Assembly (NCBI RefSeq): GCF_000241345.1
Contig: NZ_BAED01000011.1
Span: 1 to 37,730 of the forward strand
Source: Gordonia amarae NBRC 15530
GTDB taxonomy: Bacteria > Actinomycetota > Actinomycetes > Mycobacteriales > Mycobacteriaceae
Length of the DNA stretch: 37,730 nucleotides
Direction of reading: 5' to 3'
Part shown: one piece after another, positions 21,985 to 30,820 of the stretch
How the letters are laid out: every line of letters begins with the position of its first letter
How positions within the stretch are numbered: position 1 is the first letter of the stretch
Notes under the pieces: model-generated
Seen by the model: only the letters and a program-made list of their open reading frames with translations
What the model was told of the DNA's origin: nothing
Database searches by the model: none
Made by a program: the position numbers and the translations under genes

Positions 21985-23694
21985 ATGCCCGAATGGGACC
22001 ACGTCACGGACTTCCTGGTGATCGGATCGGGCGGTGGGCTGGTGGGCGCGCTGCGTGCCGCCGCCCTCGGCCTCGATGTGGTGGTCGCCGAGAAGTCCGA
22101 CATGATCGGTGGCTCGACCGGTATGTCGGGCGGCATCATCTGGCTACCGGACAACCCGCTGATGAAACGGGAGGGTGTCCCGGATTCGCTCGACGACGCC
22201 CGCGCCTACTTCGACTCGGTGGTGGGCAAGGCCGACGAATGCTCGCCGGCGTCGTCGCAGGCGCGGCGGGAGACCTACGTGACGGCGGGCAACGACATGT
22301 TCACCTTTCTCGAGTCCGAGGGGGTGGAGTTCCTGCGCTGCGAGGGCTATAGCGACTACTACTCCGGCGCACGCGGGGTTGTCGGCGGACACGCGCGGTC
22401 CCGGTCGGTCGAGGCCGTGGCCTTCGACACCCGGGAGCTGGGGGAGCAGGCCACGCTGCTGCGGCCGCCGGTGGCCGGGAACCTCACCATGTACACCTAT
22501 GAGGCCGGATATGTCTCCAATCTCCGCACCCGCGTGGGGATGTCGGTGATGGCTCGGGTGATGCGGCGTACCGTCGGCGGCCGGCTGCGGGGCAAGAAGC
22601 TGGTCACCAACGGTGCCGCGCTCATCGCCCATCTGCTCAAGGCGCTCGGTAGGCGGGGGGTTCCCGTGTGGACCAAGACCTCGCTCGAAGAACTCGTGGT
22701 CACCGACGGCCGAGTGGTGGGGGCGGTTCTCATCAAGGGCGGCAAGCCGATCCGGGTTCAGGCACGCGGTGGTGTGCTCCTGGCCGCCGGCGGATTCTCC
22801 CGTAATCAGCAGATGCGCGACGAGTTCTCGGCGGATCAGCCCGGCCGGGTGGAGTGGACCTCCGCCAATCCCGGTGACACCGGCGAGGTGCTGAGGCTGG
22901 CGATGGGTCTCGGAGCCGCCACTGACATGATGGACGAGGGCTGGTGGATGCCGTCCTGGCTCCTCGCCGACGGTACCCCGTCGATGACGCTGTCCGAGCG
23001 CTGCAAACCGCACTCGATCATCGTCGACGCACACGGGAATCGGTTTTTCAACGAGGCGATCGCCTATCAGGAGGCCGGTCAGCTCATGTTCGCGCATGAG
23101 AAGAAGGCCGGTGGTGCGCTGCCGTCGTGGCTGATCATCGACTCCCGGCATCGTTCGAACTACACCTTCGCGACCGCCTCACCGGGGATCACCCCGCGCA
23201 AGTGGATCGCCGACGGGGTGATGAAGAAGGCCGCCACCCTCGACGACCTGGCCCGGCAGTGCGGAATCGACCCGGTAGCGCTCGCCCGCACCGTCGAACG
23301 GTTCAACGGCTTCGCCGAAACCGGTGTGGACGAGGACTTCTACCGCGGCGAAGGTGACCACGAACGCTACCAGGGCGATGTCACCCACCAGCCCAACGCC
23401 TGCCTCGGCCCGATCTCCAAGGCGCCTTTCTATGCCGTCGCCATGTACCCCGGCGACATCGGCACCAACGGCGGACTGCTGTGCGACGAGGCGGGCCGGG
23501 TCCTGAACACCGACGGTGCGGTGATCGACGGCCTGTACGCCGCCGGCAACTGCACGGCATCGGTGATGGGCCGCAAGTACCTCGGCGCCGGGGCGACGAT
23601 CGGCCCGTCGGTGATCTTCTCCTACGTGGCCGCCGCCGACGCGGCCCGGCAGGCGACCGCAGCCGGGGAACCGGCGACCGAGACCCGACAGTAA
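21985..23694 (+). CDS. KstD-like FAD-dependent dehydrogenase (copy 2)
   Basis: The 569-residue flavoprotein is of the KstD / 3-ketosteroid dehydrogenase family. The FAD motif is FLVIGSGGGLVGALRAA (10-26), followed by VVVAEK. Active-site equivalents appear present: a Tyr in SDYYSG (125/126), Tyr361 (RFFNEAIAY), Tyr532 and Gly536 (KYLGAGATIGPS). The GATIGPS end is closer to textbook KstD than that of copy 1. It would desaturate the ring of a cyclic ketone. GAGGA lies before the ATG. It is placed between two P450s in a plus-strand run with short gaps, so the five genes from 19573 to 25849 probably form one unit. Substrate preference cannot be told from sequence. Confidence 0.87.
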   Translation: MPEWDHVTDFLVIGSGGGLVGALRAAALGLDVVVAEKSDMIGGSTGMSGGIIWLPDNPLMKREGVPDSLDDARAYFDSVVGKADECSPASSQARRETYVTAGNDMFTFLESEGVEFLRCEGYSDYYSGARGVVGGHARSRSVEAVAFDTRELGEQATLLRPPVAGNLTMYTYEAGYVSNLRTRVGMSVMARVMRRTVGGRLRGKKLVTNGAALIAHLLKALGRRGVPVWTKTSLEELVVTDGRVVGAVLIKGGKPIRVQARGGVLLAAGGFSRNQQMRDEFSADQPGRVEWTSANPGDTGEVLRLAMGLGAATDMMDEGWWMPSWLLADGTPSMTLSERCKPHSIIVDAHGNRFFNEAIAYQEAGQLMFAHEKKAGGALPSWLIIDSRHRSNYTFATASPGITPRKWIADGVMKKAATLDDLARQCGIDPVALARTVERFNGFAETGVDEDFYRGEGDHERYQGDVTHQPNACLGPISKAPFYAVAMYPGDIGTNGGLLCDEAGRVLNTDGAVIDGLYAAGNCTASVMGRKYLGAGATIGPSVIFSYVAAADAARQATAAGEPATETRQ

Positions 23695-23745
23695 ACGGCA
23701 ACAAGCACTTTCCCGCCAGCAACAGCCCATGTGAGAGGCCATCCC

Positions 23746-24954
23746 GTGACCAGTACCGCAAGTCAGAGCATTGCGAACCCCGTGAAGTACGACCCCTACG
23801 ATCTGGTGCTGAATGCCGACCCGTATCCGGCGTTCTCCGCGATCCGCGAGGAGCAGCCGCTCTATTACAATGCCGATCACGACTTCTACGCGCTGAGCCG
23901 GTACGCCGATGTCAATGCGGCGCTGGTCGACTTCAAGACGTTCAGCTCCGCCCGCGGCGCCATCATCGAACTGATCAAGGCCAACATCCCGATCCCTCCC
24001 GGCGTGGTGATCTTCGAGGATCCGCCGATCCACGACATCCACCGGAAACTGTTGTCGCGCATGTTCACCCCCAAGAAGGTGCTGGGCCTGGAAGACCAGA
24101 TCCGGGAGTACTGCGCCGCCTGCCTCGACCCGCTGGTGGGTACCGGCAATTTCGACTTCGTCAAGGACCTCGGTTCGCAGATGCCGATGAAGGTGATCGG
24201 CATGCTCCTGGGCATCCCCGAGGAAGATCAGAGCATCATCCGCGACTTCGCCAACGACCAGATGCGCACCGAGGACGGCAAGCCGATGAAGGCCGCCGAG
24301 GAGGGCATGACCACCGCCGACAACTTCGAGGCGTACATCGACTGGCGGGCCGAGCACCCGTCCGATGACATCATGACCGAACTGCTCAACGTCGAGTTCA
24401 AGGACGAGGAAGGGGTGGTCCGCCGGCTGCGCCGCGAGGAACTGCTCACCTACCTGAACGTGGTGGCCGGTGCGGGTGCGGAAACCACCACCAGGCTGAT
24501 CGGCTGGGCCGGAAAGGTCTTGGCCGAGCATCCGGACCAGCGCCGCGAACTGGCACAGGACCCGTCGCTGATCCCCAACGCGATCGAGGAACTCCTGCGT
24601 TTCGAGCCGCCCGCGCCGCATGTCGCCCGCTACGTGACCCGCGACGTCGAGTACTACGGGCAGACCGTTCCCGAGGGCAGCGTGATGCTGCTGCTGCTCG
24701 CCGCGGCCAACCGCGACTCACGCGAGTTCCCGGACGGCGATTCGTTCGACATCCACCGGAACATCAAGGCACACCTCACCTTCAGCGCGGGCCGTCACCT
24801 GTGCCTGGGGATGGCGCTGGCCCGGCTCGAAGGCCGGATCGCGCTGGAGGAGATTCTCAAGCGGTTCCCCGAATGGGAGGTGGACCTGGCGAACGCGGCG
24901 CTGTCGCCGACGTCCACGGTCCGCGGCTGGGACACCTTGCCGGCCACGTTCTGA
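23746..24954 (+). CDS. Cytochrome P450 (second copy)
   Basis: This 402-residue class I P450 is diverged from the first copy. The I-helix motif is AGAETT (243-248), ExxR is Glu282-Arg285, and the heme loop is FSAGRHLCLG with Cys353. GTG at 23746 is used because GAGAGG lies just upstream; an earlier GTG at 23731 is possible. The DPYDLVLNADPYPAFSAIREEQPLYYN start is typical of steroid- and terpene-type actinobacterial P450s. The 51-bp gap before it contains AAGTGCTTG (minus strand, 23702-23710), the core of the KstR2-type site but with poor flanks. No redox partner is encoded nearby. Confidence 0.9.
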   Translation: MTSTASQSIANPVKYDPYDLVLNADPYPAFSAIREEQPLYYNADHDFYALSRYADVNAALVDFKTFSSARGAIIELIKANIPIPPGVVIFEDPPIHDIHRKLLSRMFTPKKVLGLEDQIREYCAACLDPLVGTGNFDFVKDLGSQMPMKVIGMLLGIPEEDQSIIRDFANDQMRTEDGKPMKAAEEGMTTADNFEAYIDWRAEHPSDDIMTELLNVEFKDEEGVVRRLRREELLTYLNVVAGAGAETTTRLIGWAGKVLAEHPDQRRELAQDPSLIPNAIEELLRFEPPAPHVARYVTRDVEYYGQTVPEGSVMLLLLAAANRDSREFPDGDSFDIHRNIKAHLTFSAGRHLCLGMALARLEGRIALEEILKRFPEWEVDLANAALSPTSTVRGWDTLPATF

Positions 24955-25012
24955 CGGCAATTCTCGAACAACGACATCTGACAATCACATCGGTAGGCAC
25001 ACAGGAGGATTC

Positions 25013-25849
25013 ATGACTGGACGGGTAGCGGACAAGGTTGCCTTCATCACCGGCGCGGGCCGTGGGCAGGGACGTGCGCATGCGGTCCGGCTGGCGCAGG
25101 AGGGCGCCGACATCATCGCGATCGACGTGTGTGCGCCGATCGACGGGGTGCCGTTCGACCTGTCGAGCGAGGAAGACCTGGCCGAGACCGCGGAACTGGT
25201 CAAGGCGCAGGACCGCCGGGTGGTCACCGCCAAGGTCGATGTCCGCGACCTCGACGGCCTGACCGAGGCCGTCAAATCGGGTGTCGAGCAGCTCGGCCGC
25301 CTGGACATCGTGGTGGCCAACGCCGGAATCGCCACCGGTGGAGCGAGTCTCGGAGACATGGACTCCAAGACCTGGCAGGACATGATCGATGTCAACCTCA
25401 CCGGCGTCTGGCACACCGCCAAGGTGGCGATCCCGCACATCGTCGCGGGTGGCCGGGGCGGGTCGATCGTGCTCACCAGCTCGGTGGGTGGCCTCAAGTC
25501 GTACCCGTTCTGCGGGCACTACGTGGCGGCCAAGCACGGAGTCATCGGCATCATGCGGACCTTGGCACTTGAGCTGGCGCAGAGCAACATCCGGGTCAAC
25601 TCGGTGCACCCCACACAGGTCAACACCGCGATGATCATGAACGAGGCCACCTACAAGATGTTCCGGCCCGACCTCGAACACCCCGGACCCGACGACTTCG
25701 CGCCGCTGTCGCAGATGATGAACACCTTGCCGGTGCCGTGGGTGGAACCCGAGGACATCGCCAACGCCGCGCTGTTCCTGGCCTCCGACGAGTCCCGGTA
25801 CATCACCGGTGTCACCCTCCCCGTCGACGCCGGCGCCTGCCTCAAGTAG
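25013..25849 (+). CDS. Mycofactocin-type SDR oxidoreductase
   Basis: The 278-residue protein has the start typical of mycofactocin-dependent SDRs (KVAFITGAGRGQGRAHAVRLAQEGADIIAIDVC, 8-40). An insert after the cofactor Asp (about 40-55) is characteristic of that group, which holds NAD non-exchangeably and passes electrons to the peptide cofactor mycofactocin. Catalytic residues are Ser156, Tyr170 and Lys174 (YVAAK). AGGAGG lies before the ATG. It would oxidise a secondary alcohol, perhaps one made by a P450. The mycofactocin genes themselves are not in the window. It ends 47 bp before yrbEA; an SDR directly before yrbE is also the arrangement at mce4, where hsd4A takes this place. Confidence 0.87.
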   Translation: MTGRVADKVAFITGAGRGQGRAHAVRLAQEGADIIAIDVCAPIDGVPFDLSSEEDLAETAELVKAQDRRVVTAKVDVRDLDGLTEAVKSGVEQLGRLDIVVANAGIATGGASLGDMDSKTWQDMIDVNLTGVWHTAKVAIPHIVAGGRGGSIVLTSSVGGLKSYPFCGHYVAAKHGVIGIMRTLALELAQSNIRVNSVHPTQVNTAMIMNEATYKMFRPDLEHPGPDDFAPLSQMMNTLPVPWVEPEDIANAALFLASDESRYITGVTLPVDAGACLK

Positions 25850-25896
25850 CGCACCGCGAACACGACCGAGACAACCACCGCTGCAAGGGGAGAGGT

Positions 25897-26691
25897 ATGA
25901 GCACCAACACCGCATCGAGGCGGGGCGGCATCGTCGCCCGGTACTCGTCGGGGCCTCTCAAGGCGATCGGCGGGTTGTTCCTGATGACCGCCGACGCCGT
26001 CCGGTTCGCCTTCCGCAGGCCGTTCCAGACCAGGGAGTTCATCGAACAGTCCTGGTTCGTGGCCCGGGTGTCGCTGATCCCGACGGTGCTGGTGGCCATC
26101 CCGTTCACCGTGCTGGTCAGCTTCACCCTCAACATCCTGCTGCGTGAGCTCGGCGCCGCCGACCTCAGCGGTGCGGGTGCCGCGTTCGGCGCCGTCACCC
26201 AGGTGGGGCCGATGGTGACCGTGCTCATCGTGGCCGGTGCCGGCGCCACCGCGATGTGCGCCGACCTGGGCTCGCGCACCATCCGCGAGGAGATCGACGC
26301 GATGGAGGTACTCGGCATCAACCCGGTGCAGCGCCTGGTCACCCCCCGGGTGCTGGCATCGGGTCTGGTGGCGGTGCTGCTCAACAGCCTGGTGTGCATG
26401 ATCGGCATCGGTGGTGGCTATGTGTTCTCCGTGTTCGTGCAGGGGGTGAACCCGGGCGCCTTCGCGGCAGGGATCACCCTGCTCACCGGCGTTCAGGAGG
26501 TGATCATCTCCTCGGTGAAGGCCCTGTCGTTCGGGCTGATCGCGGGGATCGTGGCCTGCTATCGCGGGCTGATCGTCACCGGGGGCGCCAAATCGGTCGG
26601 CAATGCCGTCAACGAGACCGTCGTGTACGCGTTCATCGCGCTGTTCGTGGTGAACGTCGTGATCACCGCCGTCGGCGTGCAACTGGGATAG
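25897..26691 (+). CDS. yrbEA: YrbE-family permease A (MlaE-like) of an Mce system
   Basis: This 264-residue inner-membrane permease is of the MlaE/YrbE family. The defining cytoplasmic motif EEIDAMEVLGINP (131-143) is intact, with hydrophobic helices at about 56-80, 100-120, 150-185, 200-225 and 240-262. With YrbEB it forms the membrane core of an Mce importer, powered by an MceG-type ATPase that is not in the window. AGGGGAGAGGT precedes the ATG at 25897; the longer open frame upstream overlaps the SDR and is not used. It is the first transport gene of a tight run ending at 36124. Confidence 0.93.
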   Translation: MSTNTASRRGGIVARYSSGPLKAIGGLFLMTADAVRFAFRRPFQTREFIEQSWFVARVSLIPTVLVAIPFTVLVSFTLNILLRELGAADLSGAGAAFGAVTQVGPMVTVLIVAGAGATAMCADLGSRTIREEIDAMEVLGINPVQRLVTPRVLASGLVAVLLNSLVCMIGIGGGYVFSVFVQGVNPGAFAAGITLLTGVQEVIISSVKALSFGLIAGIVACYRGLIVTGGAKSVGNAVNETVVYAFIALFVVNVVITAVGVQLG

Positions 26692-26701
26692 GAAATCGAC
26701 C

Positions 26702-27565
26702 ATGGCTGTCATCCCGTCGCAGATCCCGAGTGTCCGGTTCCCACGTCTGGCACGTGAGGTCCGCAGGCCCGTCGGAATGCTCGGGCGCCTCGGCGATCAC
26801 GCGATCTTCTACGCCAGGGCGCTGCGCAGCGTGCCGCACGCGGCCGTGCATCACCGGCGCGAAACGATCCGTCTCATCGCCGAGACCAGCATGGGTGCCG
26901 GCAATCTGGCGCTCATCGGCGGCACCGTGGTGATCGTCGGATTCCTGACCCTGGCCACGGGAAGCACCCTTGCGGTGCAGGGCTACAGTTCGCTCGGCGA
27001 CATCGGCATCGAAGCCCTCACCGGATTCCTGTCGGCGTTCATCAACGTGCGGATCGCCGCGCCGGTGGTGGTGGGGATCGGTCTGGCCGCCACGTTCGGA
27101 GCCGGTGCGACAGCGCAATTGGGCGCGATGCGCATCAACGAGGAGATCGACGCCCTCGAATCGCTGGGGATCAACCCGATCTCGTACGTGGTGGGCACCC
27201 GGATCGCCGCCGGCATGATCGTGATCGCGCCGCTGTACGCGATCGCGCTCATCGCCTCGTTCGCCGCCTGCCAGTTCACCACGGTGGTGCTGCTCGGTCA
27301 GTCCTCGGGACTGTACGCACACTACTTCTCCACCTTCCTCAACCCGACCGACCTGGTGTGGTCGTTCGTGCAGGCCTTTGTGATGGCATTGGCGATCCTG
27401 TTGATCCACACCTACTTCGGCTTCTACGCGAGCGGCGGACCGTCGGGCGTGGGGGTGGCCGTGGGGGACGCGGTCCGAACCTCCCTGGTCGCGGTGGTCA
27501 CCGTGACTCTGCTTGTGGCCCTGGCGATCTACGGGTCCAACGGAAACTTCAACCTGTCGGGCTAG
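26702..27565 (+). CDS. yrbEB: YrbE-family permease B (MlaE-like) of an Mce system
   Basis: The 287-residue second permease subunit has the motif EEIDALESLGINP at 147-159 and the usual longer, basic N-terminus of YrbEB proteins before the first helix (about 64-88). It starts 10 bp after yrbEA with AGGAAAT upstream and ends 3 bp before mceA. It pairs with YrbEA in the cytoplasmic membrane to move lipid-like substrates inward. Confidence 0.93.
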   Translation: MAVIPSQIPSVRFPRLAREVRRPVGMLGRLGDHAIFYARALRSVPHAAVHHRRETIRLIAETSMGAGNLALIGGTVVIVGFLTLATGSTLAVQGYSSLGDIGIEALTGFLSAFINVRIAAPVVVGIGLAATFGAGATAQLGAMRINEEIDALESLGINPISYVVGTRIAAGMIVIAPLYAIALIASFAACQFTTVVLLGQSSGLYAHYFSTFLNPTDLVWSFVQAFVMALAILLIHTYFGFYASGGPSGVGVAVGDAVRTSLVAVVTVTLLVALAIYGSNGNFNLSG

Positions 27566-27568
27566 GGT

Positions 27569-28732
27569 ATGCGGACAAGTAATGACGTGATACGGCCGCT
27601 GGCCGGGCTGGGCATGGTCGTGGTGGTCATCGCCCTGGTGGCCACCGCCATCGCCATGTTCACCGGCGCCACCTCCCGCACCGACACCGTCACGGTCCAG
27701 GCACCGCGGGCGGGTCTGGTGATGGACGTCGACGCCAAGGTGCAACTGCGGGGCGTCACCGTCGGACGCGTCGCCGCCATCCGGTACGACAACGACGACA
27801 CCGCCACCATCAAGCTGGCGATGGAACCCGATCAACTGGAAAGGATCCCGGCGAACGTGGGCGTGAGTATCGCCGCGCCCACCGTGTTCGGGGCGAAAAG
27901 CGTTGAGCTGGTGATGCCGTCGCAGCCGTCGGGCAGCCATCTGCGGGCGGGACAACACCTGTCGGCACGCGACGTGGCGGTCGAGGTGAACACGGTCTTC
28001 CAGGATCTGACCGAGGTGCTGGCACAGATCCGGCCCGCCGAGCTCAACTCCGCGCTCAGCGCCATCGCGACCGGCCTGAACGGCCACGGCGACGCCCTCG
28101 GGCAGACCCTGGTGGACATGAACACCTTTCTGGGACGGGTCAATTCGCAGCTCCCCTCGCTGCGGGCGCTGCTTCGGCAGACACCGGACGTGATGAAGGT
28201 GTACGCCGACTCCAGCCTTCCGTTGCTGAATATCATGCGCAACACCAGCACTGTCAGCGACGCGGTGGTGACCGACCAGCAGAAACTGGACGCGTTCCTC
28301 ACCAGCGTGATCGGGCTGTCGGACACGGGCAAGAAGGTGCTCGGCGACAACGGATCGGCCCTGGCCAAGGTACTGCGCCTGCTGGTGCCCACCACAGCCC
28401 TCACCGACGAATACAGCGAGGCGCTCAACTGCTCGCTCGAAGGTTTCGCGGATCTGGCGGTATCACCGCCCGCGGACGTGCCCGGTCTCGGGCTGTCGGC
28501 CAACTTCCTGTGGGGTATCGAACCGTACAACATGAACGACCTCCCGAAGGTGGGTGCCAAGGGCGGCCCGCAATGCATGGGAATGCCGATCAAATATCAG
28601 CAGCGCTCACCCTTCCTGATCGCCGACACCGGCGCCGACAAGTTCCACACCGGACGGAAGTCGTTGCAGCTCAACACCGAAAGCCTGCACCAGATGCTGT
28701 TCGGTCCCATCACGGACGGAGCGCCGCGATGA
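27569..28732 (+). CDS. mceA: Mce family protein A
   Basis: The 387-residue product has one N-terminal membrane anchor (about 10-30). The MCE/MlaD domain follows (about 38-115: VMDVDAKVQLRGVTVGRVAAI, FGAKSVELVMP), then a helical region and a Cys-containing C-terminal domain (NCSLEGFADL, QCMGMP). Six such proteins, A to F, assemble as a periplasm-spanning tube on the YrbE core and ferry hydrophobic substrates through the mycolate envelope. It starts 3 bp after yrbEB with a weak ribosome site, so translation is probably coupled. Confidence 0.93.
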   Translation: MRTSNDVIRPLAGLGMVVVVIALVATAIAMFTGATSRTDTVTVQAPRAGLVMDVDAKVQLRGVTVGRVAAIRYDNDDTATIKLAMEPDQLERIPANVGVSIAAPTVFGAKSVELVMPSQPSGSHLRAGQHLSARDVAVEVNTVFQDLTEVLAQIRPAELNSALSAIATGLNGHGDALGQTLVDMNTFLGRVNSQLPSLRALLRQTPDVMKVYADSSLPLLNIMRNTSTVSDAVVTDQQKLDAFLTSVIGLSDTGKKVLGDNGSALAKVLRLLVPTTALTDEYSEALNCSLEGFADLAVSPPADVPGLGLSANFLWGIEPYNMNDLPKVGAKGGPQCMGMPIKYQQRSPFLIADTGADKFHTGRKSLQLNTESLHQMLFGPITDGAPR

Positions 28733-29772
28733 AATCCCAGTCGAGAAGGAGGCGATTCGACGCGACCACCGTCAAGTTCACCGCGTTCGTGACGGTGATG
28801 CTGGTGCTGGGCGCCTTCCTGTTCCTGGTGTTCAGCGACAAACGCTCGGGCGATGTGACCCGCTACCGTGCGGTCTTCGCCGACGCCTCCGGCCTCGTCT
28901 CCGGAGACACCGTGCGCATCGCCGGCGTGCGGGTGGGCACCGTCCGCGACGTCACCCTCGACGACAACAACCAGGTGCACGTGAGTTTCGACGTGGACAA
29001 GGCGCTGCCGGTGCCGGCCGATTCGGGTGCCGCCGTGCGCTACCTGAACCTCGTCGGCGACCGCTACCTGGAGATCACCGAGGGCAAGGGGCCATCCCTC
29101 ATGCGTTCGGGCGCACAGATCCCGATGGAGCGGACCACCCCCGCGCTCGACCTCGACGTGCTGCTCGGCGGCCTCAAGCCGGTGATCGCCGGACTCGAAC
29201 CGAAACAGGTCAACGCCCTCAGCGGCGCCGTCCTCGACGTCTTCCAGGGACAGACCACCACCGTGTCGACCCTGTTCCAGGGCAGCTCGTCACTGCTGAA
29301 CACCCTCGGCGACAACATCGGTGTCATCGAGCAGGTCATCGAGCAGCTCAAAACCGTGATGGTGACCCTCAACAAGGACGGCAAGAGGTTCGGCGAGACC
29401 ATCGACCGGCTCGACGGGCTGATCGGAAAGCTGGCCGCACAACGTGATCCGATCGGCAACGCGATCGCCTCGCTCGACAACGGCACCGCCACCGTGGCAA
29501 ACCTGCTCACCCAGGCCCGCCCGACGCTCGCGGCGAACGTCGATCAACTCTCGCGCCTGGCCCCGAATCTGAACAAGAGCAAGGACACCCTCGACAAGTC
29601 CCTGGGCCGGGCGCCGGAGAACTTCCGCAAACTCGTCCGCACGGGCACCTACGGCAACTTCATCCAGTACTACGTATGCGCGGTGACGGTCCGGGTATCC
29701 GATCCGACGGGCAAGGTCCTCACGCTGCCGTGGATCGAGCAGACGCACGGAAGGTGCGCCGACAATGCATAG
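28729..29772 (+). CDS. mceB: Mce family protein B
   Basis: The 347-residue product has a basic N-terminus (MKSQSRRRRF), a membrane anchor at about 18-34, and the MCE domain (YRAVFADASGLVSGDTVRIAGVRVGTVRDV and the LVGDRYLEI strand). A long helical tail and a C-terminal domain with Cys in YYVCAV and GRCADNA follow. The start ATG overlaps the mceA stop in ATGA. The open frame extends upstream inside mceA but is not used. Confidence 0.92.
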   Translation: MKSQSRRRRFDATTVKFTAFVTVMLVLGAFLFLVFSDKRSGDVTRYRAVFADASGLVSGDTVRIAGVRVGTVRDVTLDDNNQVHVSFDVDKALPVPADSGAAVRYLNLVGDRYLEITEGKGPSLMRSGAQIPMERTTPALDLDVLLGGLKPVIAGLEPKQVNALSGAVLDVFQGQTTTVSTLFQGSSSLLNTLGDNIGVIEQVIEQLKTVMVTLNKDGKRFGETIDRLDGLIGKLAAQRDPIGNAIASLDNGTATVANLLTQARPTLAANVDQLSRLAPNLNKSKDTLDKSLGRAPENFRKLVRTGTYGNFIQYYVCAVTVRVSDPTGKVLTLPWIEQTHGRCADNA

Positions 29773-30820
29773 ATATCGCGGCAGTGGCCTCGTCCGGGCG
29801 GGCCTCATCGGCCTGACCCTGCTCATCCTCACCGTGCTGGCCGGACTCAACACGGCCAAGGTGGGCGCCTGGTTCACCAGCATGACCTACCAGGCGGACT
29901 TCGAGGAGGCCGGTGGACTCACCGCCGGCGCCGACGTGATGGTGTCGGGCGTGCGGGTGGGCACGGTGTCCGAGGTCGAACTCCACGACGGGCTGGCCAG
30001 GGTCCATTTCACCGTCGACACCGACACCCGGCTCGGCCGTGACACCGCGGTGCAGATCCGTACCGGATCGCTGCTGGGACAACGCCTGGTCACCGTCGAA
30101 CCGAAAGGTGCGGGAACGTTGCTCCCGTCGGACGTGATCCCGGTGACCCGCACCGCGTCCCCGTACTCGCTGAACGAGGCCGTCGACGACCTCACCACCA
30201 ACGCCACCGACATCGACACCAAGCAGCTCAACGCATCGCTGGAGGTGCTCACCGACACGATGACCGCCATCAGTCCCGACCTCGGACCCACCCTCGACGC
30301 GCTCACCGACGTCTCGCGCGGCATCAACTCCCGCAACGACTCACTGCGTCAACTGCTGTCGGCCACGAGCGACATCACCGGGGTGATCGGTCAACGCGCG
30401 CAGAAGGTCAACACGTTGATCCTCAACGCGAATTCGCTGCTCGGGGTGCTGGTGCAGCGGCGCGAGCAGATCTCGTCGCTGCTGGTGAACGTGACAGCCG
30501 TCGCGAAACAACTCACCGGCCTGGTGGCCGACAACGAGAAGCAACTGGCACCCACACTGACACAACTCAATTCGGTGCTGGCCATGCTGGAGAAGAACCG
30601 TGACAACATCAGCAAGGCGCTGCCGCTGTTCGTGAAGGTCAGCACCACCCAGGGCGAGGCGGTCTCGGGCGGACCCTTCTACCAGGCGTACGTGGCCAAC
30701 CTGATGCCCGGTCCGCTGTTCCAGCCGTTCATCGACCGCGCGTTCGGACTCAAACCGGAGGCCAAGATTCCCGGACTCGGTGGGGGCATTCCGTTGCCGG
30801 GGAATCGGGGTGGACGATGA
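29765..30820 (+). CDS. mceC: Mce family protein C
   Basis: The 351-residue product has an N-terminal anchor (about 9-30), the MCE domain (YQADFEEAGGLTAGADVMVSGVRVGTVSEV, LLGQRLVTVEP) and a long coiled-coil helical region (LNASLEVLTD through ITGLVADNEKQ-type heptads). The tail is Gly/Pro-rich and ends GIPLPGNRGGR. It overlaps mceB by 8 bp and mceD by 4 bp. Confidence 0.92.
   Translation: MHRYRGSGLVRAGLIGLTLLILTVLAGLNTAKVGAWFTSMTYQADFEEAGGLTAGADVMVSGVRVGTVSEVELHDGLARVHFTVDTDTRLGRDTAVQIRTGSLLGQRLVTVEPKGAGTLLPSDVIPVTRTASPYSLNEAVDDLTTNATDIDTKQLNASLEVLTDTMTAISPDLGPTLDALTDVSRGINSRNDSLRQLLSATSDITGVIGQRAQKVNTLILNANSLLGVLVQRREQISSLLVNVTAVAKQLTGLVADNEKQLAPTLTQLNSVLAMLEKNRDNISKALPLFVKVSTTQGEAVSGGPFYQAYVANLMPGPLFQPFIDRAFGLKPEAKIPGLGGGIPLPGNRGGR

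Noticed and set aside
23179..24621. 480-codon minus-strand frame across KstD-like copy 2 and the second P450
   Set aside because: It spans two real genes on the other strand and has no recognisable domain.
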